The notes: generated from the letters alone by a model not told the origin. A stretch of DNA of 64,000 bases from CAADGV01 sp040290295 (GCA_040290295.1 PSMW01000003.1:1-64000); one strand, 5' to 3'. Positions 16,840-24,638 are shown, counted from the stretch's first letter. Numbers and translations are program-made.

Positions 16840-17451
16840 TTATTTGGTCGCGAGGGAAGAGGCGTTGGCAACGATCGGATATTTCGTAACGATCTCCCCT
16901 CGTGCAATCTTGTTCAAGCGACCGCGCAGCAACTTTTGCTTCACCACGCCGAGATGGTCGATGAACAAGACGCCGTTGAGATGATCAACTTCATGGAGGA
17001 CGACTCGCCCCAACAATCCGTCGGCTTCGAGTTCGTGTTCTCGAAATTCGAGATCGCGGAACCGCACACGAATCGTTTCGGCGCGCGTCACTTCATCGCG
17101 AATCTCGGGAATGCTCAAGCACCCCTCTTCCATCTTCCACGACCCAGATGAGGAGAGAATCTCCGGATTGATCATGACGAGTCGTTTCGGCTGCTCGGGA
17201 CGGACAGCAGAAGGCATAGCAGCTTCGCCAACGCCCTCGTATGGTTTCTCTTCGATATCGGAAATATCCACCACGATCACGCGGTCGAGCGCACCGACCT
17301 GATTAGCAGCCAGACCGATACCGTTGGCGTGGTGCATGGTTTCGAACATATCATCCACAAAGCGTTTCAACGCATCGGTCACGTGCTTGACGGGCTTTGC
17401 CCGCTTGCGTAAAACAGGCTGACCGTAGGTGTAGATCGGAAGTATTGCCAC
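16840..17451 (-). CDS. def: Peptide deformylase
   Basis: 203 residues. It removes the N-formyl group from new proteins. Motif 1 GIGLAANQ is at 44-51; motif 2 EEGCLS has the metal ligand C111; motif 3 HEVDH gives H153, E154 and H157. Q normally precedes motif 3 but is L here (VVLHEVDH). There is a ~15-residue insertion around 70-90 (EKPYEGVGEAAMPSAVRPEQ). It lies upstream of fmt, the common functional pair. Confidence 0.95.
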   Translation of the reverse strand: MAILPIYTYGQPVLRKRAKPVKHVTDALKRFVDDMFETMHHANGIGLAANQVGALDRVIVVDISDIEEKPYEGVGEAAMPSAVRPEQPKRLVMINPEILSSSGSWKMEEGCLSIPEIRDEVTRAETIRVRFRDLEFREHELEADGLLGRVVLHEVDHLNGVLFIDHLGVVKQKLLRGRLNKIARGEIVTKYPIVANASSLATK

Positions 17452-17491
17452 GATGATGTCTCGGTGTCTTCTCTTGCACTATTGGAGAAAC

Positions 17492-18145
17492 TTAATCCAG
17501 AACCCGGCGCGCGCCAACGAACCGCTTCTTGTAGTACGTGCTCTGCAAAGACGACAGCGTGACCCCTTCGACCACGCTGGCATGAGCGAACACATCGTCC
17601 TCAAGATAAATCCCGACGTGCGATGGCGATTCGCCGGTCGTATTGAAAAAGACGAGATCGCCAAAGCGGAGCTCGTCCAGCGAAACGGGAACACCTGCTC
17701 GGAACTGCTCGACCGCGGAGCGCGGGAGCGTAGTCTTCGCTCCCTTCTTGTACACCTGGCAAGCAAAACCCGAACAATCAATCCCGTCTTTGTCGTTGCC
17801 GCCGAACGTGTACCGTACGCCAAGATACCCGACCACTTCGAGCAGGAACTCGTCTCGGTCGATGCCGCCGGGTGTATCTTCGGATGCTGCTCGCCGGTGT
17901 TGTTCGCGACGCTTGAACGAGTGGATATCGACGCGCCGATCGTCCTCGTGTTCCTTCTCGCGCTTGATCTTGGCGAGATAAACAAACTCATTCACATCCT
18001 GCACGATAGCGGTGGGTTTCTCGAAACGTTCCTCGCGGTTCTCGTCACGTGTTGCAGAAGATGTCGAGCATCCTGAGCCGAAAAAGGAAAATGTCAGCAC
18101 CGCGCCAACCGCCGCCGCGTTGATGCCGGTGTATGTCCGAAGCAT
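17492..18145 (-). CDS. NlpC/P60 cell-wall hydrolase, lipoprotein
   Basis: 217 residues. A lipoprotein signal ends FFGSGC, with the lipidated Cys at residue 26. After a charged linker, the C-terminal NlpC/P60 domain has catalytic Cys124 (DGIDCSGF), His176 (PSHVGIYL) and a third polar residue His188 (FAHAS). It should cut peptidoglycan peptides (gamma-D-Glu to meso-DAP type) in the periplasm. The start at ATG 18145 follows AGGGGAC; the GTG at 18181 sits at the edge of the upstream hairpin and is less likely. It is downstream of rpoD. Confidence 0.88.
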   Translation of the reverse strand: MLRTYTGINAAAVGAVLTFSFFGSGCSTSSATRDENREERFEKPTAIVQDVNEFVYLAKIKREKEHEDDRRVDIHSFKRREQHRRAASEDTPGGIDRDEFLLEVVGYLGVRYTFGGNDKDGIDCSGFACQVYKKGAKTTLPRSAVEQFRAGVPVSLDELRFGDLVFFNTTGESPSHVGIYLEDDVFAHASVVEGVTLSSLQSTYYKKRFVGARRVLD

Positions 18146-18181
18146 ACGGTGGATCGTCCCCCTGATCGTTTTGTAGAACAC

Positions 18182-18206
18182 TGAAGCCTCCGGTGAGGAG
18201 GCTTCA
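18182..18206 (-). terminator. Hairpin after rpoD
   Basis: A perfect 10-bp stem TGAAGCCTCC/GGAGGCTTCA with a 5-nt loop lies 8 nt after the rpoD stop. The downstream T run is weak (GTGTTCT), so it may attenuate rather than end transcription. Confidence 0.45.
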
Positions 18207-18213
18207 TCGTTTC

Positions 18214-19071
18214 TTAGCCGAGATAGGCTCGCAGCTGCTTGCTGCGCGAAGCGTGCCGCAACCGCCGGATCGCTTTCTCCTTAATCTGGCGGACGCGTTC
18301 ACGCGTGAGCTTGAATGTTTCGCCGATCTCCTCCAGCGTGAGCGAATGCTCACGACCCAGCCCGAAGTACAGGCGAATCACTTCCGCTTCACGTTCGCTC
18401 AATGTGGACAGGGCGCGTTCGACCTCCTTGCTCAACGATTCTTTCATCAACTCTGCATCGGGTGCAGGTTGACGCTCGTCTTGAATCACATCGAGAAGCC
18501 GGTTGTCTTCGCCTTGTGCAAACGGCGCATCCATCGAGAGATGGCGTCCGGAGATCTTCAGCGTGTCGGACACCTCGTAGAGCGACATGTCGAGTTCTTC
18601 TGCAAGCTCGCTGGCGCTGGGTTCGCGTTCGAACTCCTGCTCCAACGTACTGAATGCCTTACCGATCTTGTTCAGCGCGCCGACACGATTTAGCGGCAGC
18701 CGCACGATGCGCGATTGTTCGGCAAGCGCTTGCAGAATGGACTGCTGAATCCACCAGACAGCGTAGGAGATAAATTTGAAGCCTCGCGTCTCGTCGAATC
18801 GTTTCGCGGCTTTGATGAGACCCAAGTTCCCCTCGTTGATGAGATCGCCGAGAGACAACCCTTGGTTCTGATACTGCTTCGCGACACTCACCACGAAACG
18901 CAGGTTCGCTTTGGTCAGCTTCTCCAGAGCCTTCTGGTCGCCTTTCTTGATGCGCCGAGCAAGTTCGATCTCTTCATCGGACTTGAGAAGATCGACTTTA
19001 CCAATCTCCTGAAGGTACTTATCGAGTGATTGGCTTTCGCGATTGACGTATTGTTTTGTTGCTTTTCCCAT
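18214..19071 (-). CDS. rpoD: Primary RNA polymerase sigma factor, short Bacteroidota-type
   Basis: 285 residues. Regions 1.2 (SLDKYLQEIGKVDLL), 2 (NLRFVVSVAKQYQ, LGLIKAAKRFD, KFISYAVWWIQQSI), 3 and 4 (EEIGETFKLTRERVRQIKEK) are intact. Region 1.1 is missing and the length near 287 is the norm for the housekeeping sigma of Bacteroidota. The start at ATG 19071 (MGKATKQYVN) follows AGGAGGA; a start at 19083 would bury that site. It begins 35 nt after eutN1 on the same strand, so it could be co-transcribed with that cassette or have its own promoter inside it. Confidence 0.95.
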   Translation of the reverse strand: MGKATKQYVNRESQSLDKYLQEIGKVDLLKSDEEIELARRIKKGDQKALEKLTKANLRFVVSVAKQYQNQGLSLGDLINEGNLGLIKAAKRFDETRGFKFISYAVWWIQQSILQALAEQSRIVRLPLNRVGALNKIGKAFSTLEQEFEREPSASELAEELDMSLYEVSDTLKISGRHLSMDAPFAQGEDNRLLDVIQDERQPAPDAELMKESLSKEVERALSTLSEREAEVIRLYFGLGREHSLTLEEIGETFKLTRERVRQIKEKAIRRLRHASRSKQLRAYLG

Positions 19072-19106
19072 TCTCCTCCTCATGGATCATCAAGTCCTAC
19101 GAACAC

Positions 19107-19388
19107 TCATGGAGACGATGGCAGTTCCCTATCGATCCGATCGACAATCCCAACAATGCTGGCATCGACGGGCGCCATTTCTACAGGTAGCGGGATCGTC
19201 GCCTCACGTGCGGTAATGTAGATGACGGTCTCCCCTGGACCCGCGCCGACCGTATCCACGGCAACGATGGGACCGCCCACCTTTACGCGCCGGGCATCGA
19301 GTGGTTGGATGAACTGGAGTTTGAAACCATGAAGATGTTCATCCTTCCGCGTCGCCCACACCGTGCCGATGACTTCTGCGAAGAACAT
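19107..19388 (-). CDS. EutN/CcmL-family microcompartment vertex protein (copy 1)
   Basis: 93 residues, a single EutN/CcmL domain. In bacterial microcompartments these form pentamers that cap the vertices of the protein shell. The pattern FFAEVIGTVWATRKDEHLHG...QFIQPLD, VAVDTVGAGPGETV and PVDASIVGIVDRID matches the family from end to end. The usual GSSAR loop is changed to TAREAT. It lies 5 nt after a second EutN gene. No hexamer (BMC-H/T) or enzyme gene for a compartment is in the window, so the cargo is unknown. Confidence 0.88.
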   Translation of the reverse strand: MFFAEVIGTVWATRKDEHLHGFKLQFIQPLDARRVKVGGPIVAVDTVGAGPGETVIYITAREATIPLPVEMAPVDASIVGIVDRIDRELPSSP

Positions 19389-19393
19389 TGTCG

Positions 19394-19663
19394 TCAGTCT
19401 GCTATGTCGATCTTATCGACAACAGCCATGATGACGGCATCGACGGGTTTGTTCTTGGTCAGCGTCGTCTGTCGAGCCGAGCTTCCGCTACACAACAGGA
19501 CGATATCACCGACACCCGCCTGCACCGTATCGACCGCCACCACGAACGTATCTTTCAGCTTGTAATCAAGATCGACGTGCTTCACGATCTGAAATTTCAT
19601 TCCAACAAGCTCTTCGTCCTTGCGTGTTGCCCAGACGGTTCCGACAACTTTTCCAAGTACCAT
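19394..19663 (-). CDS. EutN/CcmL-family microcompartment vertex protein (copy 2)
   Basis: 89 residues, a second EutN/CcmL domain. VLGKVVGTVWATRKDEELVG, VAVDTVQAGVGDIVLLCSGSSAR and PVDAVIMAVVDKID are canonical, including the GSSAR loop that copy 1 has lost. The start at ATG 19663 gives the normal N-terminus; a longer frame to 19738 would overlap the PIN gene. It lies 19 nt after the PIN toxin gene and 5 nt before copy 1. The two copies differ enough to suggest two distinct vertex types or a heteropentamer. Confidence 0.9.
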   Translation of the reverse strand: MVLGKVVGTVWATRKDEELVGMKFQIVKHVDLDYKLKDTFVVAVDTVQAGVGDIVLLCSGSSARQTTLTKNKPVDAVIMAVVDKIDIAD

Positions 19664-19682
19664 AGCATACTTTCCCGTAAGT

Positions 19683-20120
19683 TCAACGATGTTGCCGAGC
19701 AGCGTGCACAAGCTCTTCGGCGGTTCGTTCAGCAACAACGCTGCGAGCGGGGACCACCGTCAACATGTCAATGCCGGCAAAATCCCTGCTTCGATCCGTC
19801 AGGATTGGCAAACGACTTTCGATGCACAATCCTGCAATCATCACGTTCCAACGATCGCGCTGCCGGTGTGCCGCAACGAGCTTGCCGTACTTGGGAGCGC
19901 TCTTCGCATTCAGCCCCAACACTTTCATTGCTGCCAAGGCTGCTTCCACCGCTGCCGCTTCCTCATCTGTCCGAGCGAGTGCAAACAACTCGACTGCCTG
20001 AAACACGGTTGTGTAGCAAAAGAACTTGCTCATGACCAACCGTAATGTGGATGGACGCCTGTTGCCGCAAAGATGGTCCACCACAACGTCGGTGTGCACG
20101 ACGATCTTCGGAACGCTCAC
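19683..20120 (-). CDS. PIN-domain protein, probable VapC-like toxin
   Basis: 145 residues, one PIN domain. D11 (VVHTDVVVDHL), E44 (TVFQAVELFAL) and the TDRSRDF segment (T108, D109, D113) match the ribonuclease metal site. The third acidic position reads WNVMIAG, with N92 where PIN toxins usually carry D. It starts with GTG overlapping the TGA of the upstream AbrB-like gene by 4 nt, the classic toxin-antitoxin arrangement with the antitoxin first. The RNA target, if it is active, is unknown. Confidence 0.75.
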   Translation of the reverse strand: MSVPKIVVHTDVVVDHLCGNRRPSTLRLVMSKFFCYTTVFQAVELFALARTDEEAAAVEAALAAMKVLGLNAKSAPKYGKLVAAHRQRDRWNVMIAGLCIESRLPILTDRSRDFAGIDMLTVVPARSVVAERTAEELVHAARQHR

Positions 20121-20434
20121 GGACGCTTCCCTTCGGCGGCACTTCGGGAACGTTCGGCGCGGCGACGGAATGCCGTGTTGCCGCGCAGGCTTCCTTCCGA
20201 CAGCAGAAATGTCACCACCTGTTCTCGTGATTCATACTGCACGGCAGCGATGCGATCGATCTCCTCCTCCGTCACATCACGGTCAACCAACGCGGCTGAA
20301 AGCTCTTTGCGCGCCAGGCGGACACGCACCTTCTTTCCTGCAAACACCCGTGCCACCGGCGGAGGGACTGCCAACCTCCCTTTCCGATCAATCACTGCGT
20401 CGAACTCGCTGCTGGATCCGTGCCCTTGCTTCAT
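20117..20434 (-). CDS. AbrB/MazE-like antitoxin candidate
   Basis: 105 residues. The first ~50 residues (FDAVIDRKGRLAVPPPVARVF ... VRVRLARKE) look like a swapped-hairpin AbrB domain; the middle segment and basic C-terminus would bind the toxin and remain speculative. Its ATG overlaps the deoB stop (ATGA) and its TGA overlaps the GTG of the PIN gene, so it is translationally coupled on both sides. It is expected to bind the PIN protein and repress its own promoter, but no promoter separates it from deoB. Confidence 0.6.
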   Translation of the reverse strand: MKQGHGSSSEFDAVIDRKGRLAVPPPVARVFAGKKVRVRLARKELSAALVDRDVTEEEIDRIAAVQYESREQVVTFLLSEGSLRGNTAFRRRAERSRSAAEGKRP

Positions 20435-21609
20435 GCGAGTATCACCGGTAAGAAACTGGTGCCCGCCAATGAATTCTCGATCCAGAAGAAGTCGGCAATG
20501 GTTTTACCCACGTCTGCAAAGGTCGAACGAGTACCGAGTGAGACGCCGGGCTTTTTTGTCTTTTTCAAACACAACAGCGGCACGTACTCCCTCGAATGAT
20601 CGGTGCTCGGAGTGACCGGGTCATTGCCGTGATCTGCCGTCAGTATCAACACATCGTCATCCCGTAGTGTTTCCACGATTCGGGGCAATGCCTGATCGAA
20701 CTCCGCCAACGCTCGCGCCATGCCGTCCGGGTCGTTGCGATGCCCGTAGAGCGTATCGAAATCGACAAGATTGGTAAAGATCAACCCGTGTCGCACTCTA
20801 TAAGATTCACGAATCGTGAATTCGATTCCTTCGGCGTTGCTCTTTGTGTGGAGCTTGGTGAGCAATCCTCGCCCCGCAAAGAGATCATCCACCTTCCCAA
20901 TGCCTATTGTTTCGATGGCTCGCTCCGCAAGCACATCCAACACCGTCGTTCCAAACGGCTGCAGGGAGTAGTCACGCCGGTTGTTTGTACGGACAAATTT
21001 CCCCTCAGTTCCAACAAACGGACGCGCGATGACTCGACCAACGGCATACTGATCGACACAAACGTCATTCCGTGTGCGTTCACAGATCGCGTAGAGTCGG
21101 GAGAGCGGTATCACCTCTTGGTGCGCAGCAATTTGGAAAACGGAGTCGGCTGAAGTATAGACGATGGGGAAACCTGTACGAACATGCTCACCTCCCAACT
21201 CCTGAATGATTGCCGTTCCGGAAGCAGCTTTGTTCCCCAGGTATCCTACAAGACCGTTGACGTCGAGAAATTTGCTCAGCAGATCTTCGGGAAAACCGTT
21301 CGGGAAGACAGGAAATTCCCGCGTGAGGTGCAGTCCTGCAAGTTCCCAATGTCCGGTGGTGCTATCTTTCCCCTTCGACACTTCTGCCATGCGGCCATAG
21401 CTTGCCAGAGGTTCCGCTACCGGAAGCACGCCGCGGATCGGGGCTATACAACCCAGACCCAAACGCTCGAGATTCGGAAGATGCAGCCCGCCGACAGCGT
21501 GCGCGGTATTCCCCAGTGTGTTGCTCCCCTCGTCGCCGTAGATGTGTGCATCGGGCAACTCGCCTATACCGACTCCATCGAGAACGATCAACACCAATTT
21601 CTTTTGCAA
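20431..21609 (-). CDS. deoB: Phosphopentomutase
   Basis: 392 residues. It interconverts (deoxy)ribose-1-phosphate and (deoxy)ribose-5-phosphate in nucleoside salvage. It is an alkaline-phosphatase-fold enzyme: LIVLDGVGIGELPDA, GKDSTTGHWE (metal and phosphorylated Thr), and LTADHGND...TDHSREYVP carry the metal ligands. Translation seems to start at TTG 21609 with GGAGG 13 nt upstream, a weak site. It is the first gene of the tight cassette with the antitoxin, toxin and two vertex proteins. The deoxyribose-5-phosphate it makes can feed DeoC, which releases acetaldehyde. Confidence 0.93.
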   Translation of the reverse strand: MQKKLVLIVLDGVGIGELPDAHIYGDEGSNTLGNTAHAVGGLHLPNLERLGLGCIAPIRGVLPVAEPLASYGRMAEVSKGKDSTTGHWELAGLHLTREFPVFPNGFPEDLLSKFLDVNGLVGYLGNKAASGTAIIQELGGEHVRTGFPIVYTSADSVFQIAAHQEVIPLSRLYAICERTRNDVCVDQYAVGRVIARPFVGTEGKFVRTNNRRDYSLQPFGTTVLDVLAERAIETIGIGKVDDLFAGRGLLTKLHTKSNAEGIEFTIRESYRVRHGLIFTNLVDFDTLYGHRNDPDGMARALAEFDQALPRIVETLRDDDVLILTADHGNDPVTPSTDHSREYVPLLCLKKTKKPGVSLGTRSTFADVGKTIADFFWIENSLAGTSFLPVILA

Positions 21610-21669
21610 CGAGATCGTAAGTCCTCCGTGCTACGTGTGGCACAATGCGAAATACAGTTTGCGTGCGCC

Positions 21670-21867
21670 TTAGGCGTACACTGTTTTCTCGTTGCACTTG
21701 CAGACTGACACGCGCTGTTCGTTGAACTTCCACGAACGCGATTGTTGTGAGTATTCCGAAGAGACCGTCAGCAGCGGTTGGTAGATCGTACCGCACACCG
21801 GGCACTTTGCACCCTTGATTTGCGCTGCTTTGGCTGCTTTGTCTGCAAACGATTGTTGCTTCGCCAT
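21670..21867 (-). CDS. Small zinc-ribbon-like protein, unknown function
   Basis: 65 residues. MAKQQSFADKAAKAAQ is followed by CPVCG (around residues 22-26) and a C-terminal CKCNEK, which together could form a one-zinc knuckle. ATG 21867 follows AAGGA. It lies between the GGDEF-like gene and deoB on the same strand, 60 nt before the deoB start. I do not recognise a named family. The composition and ribosome site support a real gene. Confidence 0.7.
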   Translation of the reverse strand: MAKQQSFADKAAKAAQIKGAKCPVCGTIYQPLLTVSSEYSQQSRSWKFNEQRVSVCKCNEKTVYA

Positions 21868-21924
21868 GAGAGTCCTTATGGTTTCGTGATACAAGACATT
21901 TGACCGCTCGTCAAGCCGTCGTTC

Positions 21925-23880
21925 TCAAAACACCCGGATAAGATTTCCTCCACTCTCGATCGCCTTGCGCAGCACCTGCGAGGTCGCCGAGAGGAGTTCA
22001 TCGGAACTCATACCGTCATTCAAGCCGCACACTCCTCCACTGAAGGTTACGGCACAGCTTTCGCCGTTGATCGAGAAGATCGTACTGGCAATCTGCTTGC
22101 GGATCTTTTCCGCCCACAAGTAGGCGTTGTTGGACGTCGTGCTAATAAGCAGGATACTCAGCGTGGTGTTTTCCGTTCTTCCGATCACATCGTATGGACG
22201 CAGCGACGAGCGAATTACGCCTGCTACCTGATGCACCACATTCTCTACTCCTTCACTGCCCAAGTGTGTCAGGTGGTCGTGCACATCGTCCATGGCAAAT
22301 TGCACCAGGGCAAGTTCAGCGCCGAGATCGTTTGCCCGCAAGACCTCCTCTTCCAATTTCTTTCGGAAGTGTTGATCATTCAACGAACCGGTGGGCTGAT
22401 CGACAGCAATGTGTTCCTTTACCAAATCGTTCAGATAGAGCACCTCGAGCAGTTCGCCTGCTCGTTCTACAAGCCGTTGCAACGTATCCGTTTCTGCCGC
22501 CGAGAAATGATACTTACCGGCACTCTCCAACGCCACAACACCATAACAACGGTTGAACGAGCTTAGTGGGATGCACAAGAACGAACCCCTCAGGGGCATC
22601 GCTTCGTTGCGTACAAAACGAACGACCGGTTCTTCTTCCAGATTGCCGATATGCACCAAGGCGTTCGTTCTAATCGCTTTGCCGACAGCGCTCTCCGTGT
22701 AATCGACCACTGACCGCAGCGGCTGATACGCAACGTTCGTTCTGTTCAGGATTTTTTGAATCGCCCAACTGTGTTGCTCGTCCGAGTACATCGTTACGGT
22801 CAACACATCCCAATGTACCAACTTCATCGCCTCGTCGGCAAGTGCGTCCAGAACTGCTCGCTCGGTTCGTTGTCCCTTGACTCGATCTTGCAGCCGCCGA
22901 AGTGAGGCAAGGAGTTCGGAATCCAACAACAAATCGTATTTGTTGGTGTAGCTCTTGATCAAGGCTGAGATCACTTTCGTAAACTGACCGAGCATCGAAA
23001 GCGTCTCGGTACCGAAGGCATCTTCCGCTTTGCTGTCGGCAATGATGACACCTTCGGGTAATTGCATCGTGTGGGGAGAACCCGTTACGTAGAACACCGG
23101 AACGACAACCAACGACCTGATTCCTTCGGTGGCGACATAGTGACGAACAAGCTCCGCTTCAGCTTGCTGACTGACGCGACCGAGAACCTGCGGTTTGCCT
23201 GTCCGGGCAACTTGGCTTGCCACGTCATCACCGATCGGGTAGCGCTTGGTCAGCATAAAGTTCAAACTCTCGGTTGCTCGCGCTTCGAGCACCATTTGTT
23301 GTTTCTGTCGATTTACCCAGAAGAACGCGACCGAATGCGCAAAGAGCACTTCTTTGATCGCCGCAAGCACCTTGTTCACCACAAAGTGAAATTCGCTTTG
23401 CGGCTCGACTTCGGTTCGAAACACATCCGACTCGACATCGAAGAAATCTCCAATCTCGAACTCCTTCACTTTCTCTTCCCGTATCAGGGCAACACGCTGC
23501 GCTTTCTTGGTGGAAGGTACAATTGTCTCCTCTACCGAAATCTCCTTCACCACATATCCGTCAGGGGATGGCGGTTGGAAATCGTCGAAGAGCAGTGTCT
23601 TCATATCATCCTGTTCGTGTTGTGAATGTGCTTGGCTTTCTCCCGACTGTCGCTTTCCACGTTGGGGAGCATGCGTTCCGATCCGAACGCCCTCACGTTT
23701 GGCTACGATGATGATATAAGCTGCTAGAGAGATGAGTCCCAAGCCGCACACCACTTTCCCGACCGGCGACCCAAGAAAAAGACCAATGATGAGCGTGGAA
23801 AAAAGAGCTGCCGCAATGGTTCCTTGGACGGTGCGAATCTTCTTCCAAACGAATTGTGCCATTGCGGGCAACGCCACCAT
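21925..23880 (-). CDS. Membrane GAF-GAF protein with a degenerate GGDEF domain
   Basis: 651 residues. Two membrane helices (about 19-60), a charged linker, two GAF domains (about 165-320 and 345-495) and a C-terminal GGDEF-fold domain (about 505-651). The fold is intact: YDVIGR, SILLISTT, AEKIRKQI and FSGGVCG. The catalytic GGDEF signature itself is replaced by ENTTL at 570-574, so diguanylate cyclase activity is not expected. It is probably a sensor or c-di-GMP/GTP-binding regulator. The start is uncertain (ATG 23880 or ATG 23862). A candidate structured RNA lies in its 5' leader. Confidence 0.82.
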   Translation of the reverse strand: MVALPAMAQFVWKKIRTVQGTIAAALFSTLIIGLFLGSPVGKVVCGLGLISLAAYIIIVAKREGVRIGTHAPQRGKRQSGESQAHSQHEQDDMKTLLFDDFQPPSPDGYVVKEISVEETIVPSTKKAQRVALIREEKVKEFEIGDFFDVESDVFRTEVEPQSEFHFVVNKVLAAIKEVLFAHSVAFFWVNRQKQQMVLEARATESLNFMLTKRYPIGDDVASQVARTGKPQVLGRVSQQAEAELVRHYVATEGIRSLVVVPVFYVTGSPHTMQLPEGVIIADSKAEDAFGTETLSMLGQFTKVISALIKSYTNKYDLLLDSELLASLRRLQDRVKGQRTERAVLDALADEAMKLVHWDVLTVTMYSDEQHSWAIQKILNRTNVAYQPLRSVVDYTESAVGKAIRTNALVHIGNLEEEPVVRFVRNEAMPLRGSFLCIPLSSFNRCYGVVALESAGKYHFSAAETDTLQRLVERAGELLEVLYLNDLVKEHIAVDQPTGSLNDQHFRKKLEEEVLRANDLGAELALVQFAMDDVHDHLTHLGSEGVENVVHQVAGVIRSSLRPYDVIGRTENTTLSILLISTTSNNAYLWAEKIRKQIASTIFSINGESCAVTFSGGVCGLNDGMSSDELLSATSQVLRKAIESGGNLIRVF

Positions 23881-24014
23881 CGGTCGTTTTTGTAATAGAT
23901 ATGACGCGGCAATCTAAAAAAGCCGTCAAAAGGTAATCAAATGGACGAGGAAAGTCAATAAACTCCCGTATGTTGAGTAGTTTGATGAAACAAGGAAAGA
24001 ATGCTCTTCCTCGG

Positions 24015-24065
24015 TAGGATGCCCAGCCATTCGAAAGGGTGTCGGCTACCCGGCACGGTTCCCCT
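24015..24065. ncRNA. Candidate structured RNA element between the Nudix and GGDEF-like genes
   Basis: Nested helices can be drawn: TAGG/CCTA (15-18 with 62-65 of the 24000 block), TGCC/GGCA (20-23 with 52-55), AGCC/GGCT (25-28 with 44-47), and inside it ATTC-GAAA-GGGT, a stem closed by a GNRA tetraloop on the plus strand. The minus-strand reading GCCGGGTAGCCGA resembles one half of c-di-GMP-I riboswitches, but the rest of that consensus is not evident. No known class is assigned and the strand is unresolved. Confidence 0.3.
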
Positions 24066-24098
24066 AAAGGCACTGCAGCCATGTGGATATTGGGAAGG

Positions 24099-24638
24099 CT
24101 ACCTTCCTACTTTGTTCTTCACGAGCAGCCAGGCGGCGAGGGTCATTCCATCCCACACCTCACCGCTGCCGATCTTCTCTTCCAATTCTTCCGAGGTCAG
24201 TGGAACAAGTTCGAATTCCTCCGTCTCATCCGGCACCCCACCGACATGCTGAAGTTCTCGTGCAATGTACACCTTGCAGATTTCGTTGGTGACGCCGTTG
24301 TAGGGATTGAACTCTCCAACGAGGAAGAAGCGATTGGAGGAATAGCCTGTTTCCTCGGCAAGCTCGCGCAAAGCCGTTTCGTCGTGGCTCATTCCTTCTT
24401 TGACGCTTCCGCAGGGGAACTCGATGCTCTCACGATTGTTGAGGTAGCGGTATTGCTTCACCAGCAGCACTCTGCCATCCCTCATGATAGGCACAACCAT
24501 GGCAGAGCCGCCAATGTGCACGTAGTTGTATTCTCCAATCTTGCCGTTGGGGAGCTCATAGGTATCCCGCTTGTACGTCCACCATGCGTTCTTGAAGAGT
24601 GTTTCTTCTGAAAGTTTTTTCCAGCGCTGAAGTGGCAT
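24099..24638 (-). CDS. Nudix hydrolase, ADP-ribose-pyrophosphatase-like
   Basis: 179 residues. The N-terminal strand region TYELPNGKIGEYNYVHIGGSA is typical of the ADP-sugar branch (NudF/YffH). The Nudix box runs GSVKEGMSHDETALRELAEETGY. The catalytic RELxEE part is intact, but the first box Glu (position 7) is Met. It should cleave ADP-ribose or a related nucleoside diphosphate sugar. It is monocistronic as far as can be seen. Its stop codon lies in the loop of a GGAAGG/CCTTCC hairpin. Confidence 0.85.
   Translation of the reverse strand: MPLQRWKKLSEETLFKNAWWTYKRDTYELPNGKIGEYNYVHIGGSAMVVPIMRDGRVLLVKQYRYLNNRESIEFPCGSVKEGMSHDETALRELAEETGYSSNRFFLVGEFNPYNGVTNEICKVYIARELQHVGGVPDETEEFELVPLTSEELEEKIGSGEVWDGMTLAAWLLVKNKVGR

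Noticed and set aside
23941..24000. GAGGAAAGTC resembling the RNase P RNA core
   Set aside because: The following CGGGC is missing and the intergenic space is too short for RNase P RNA.
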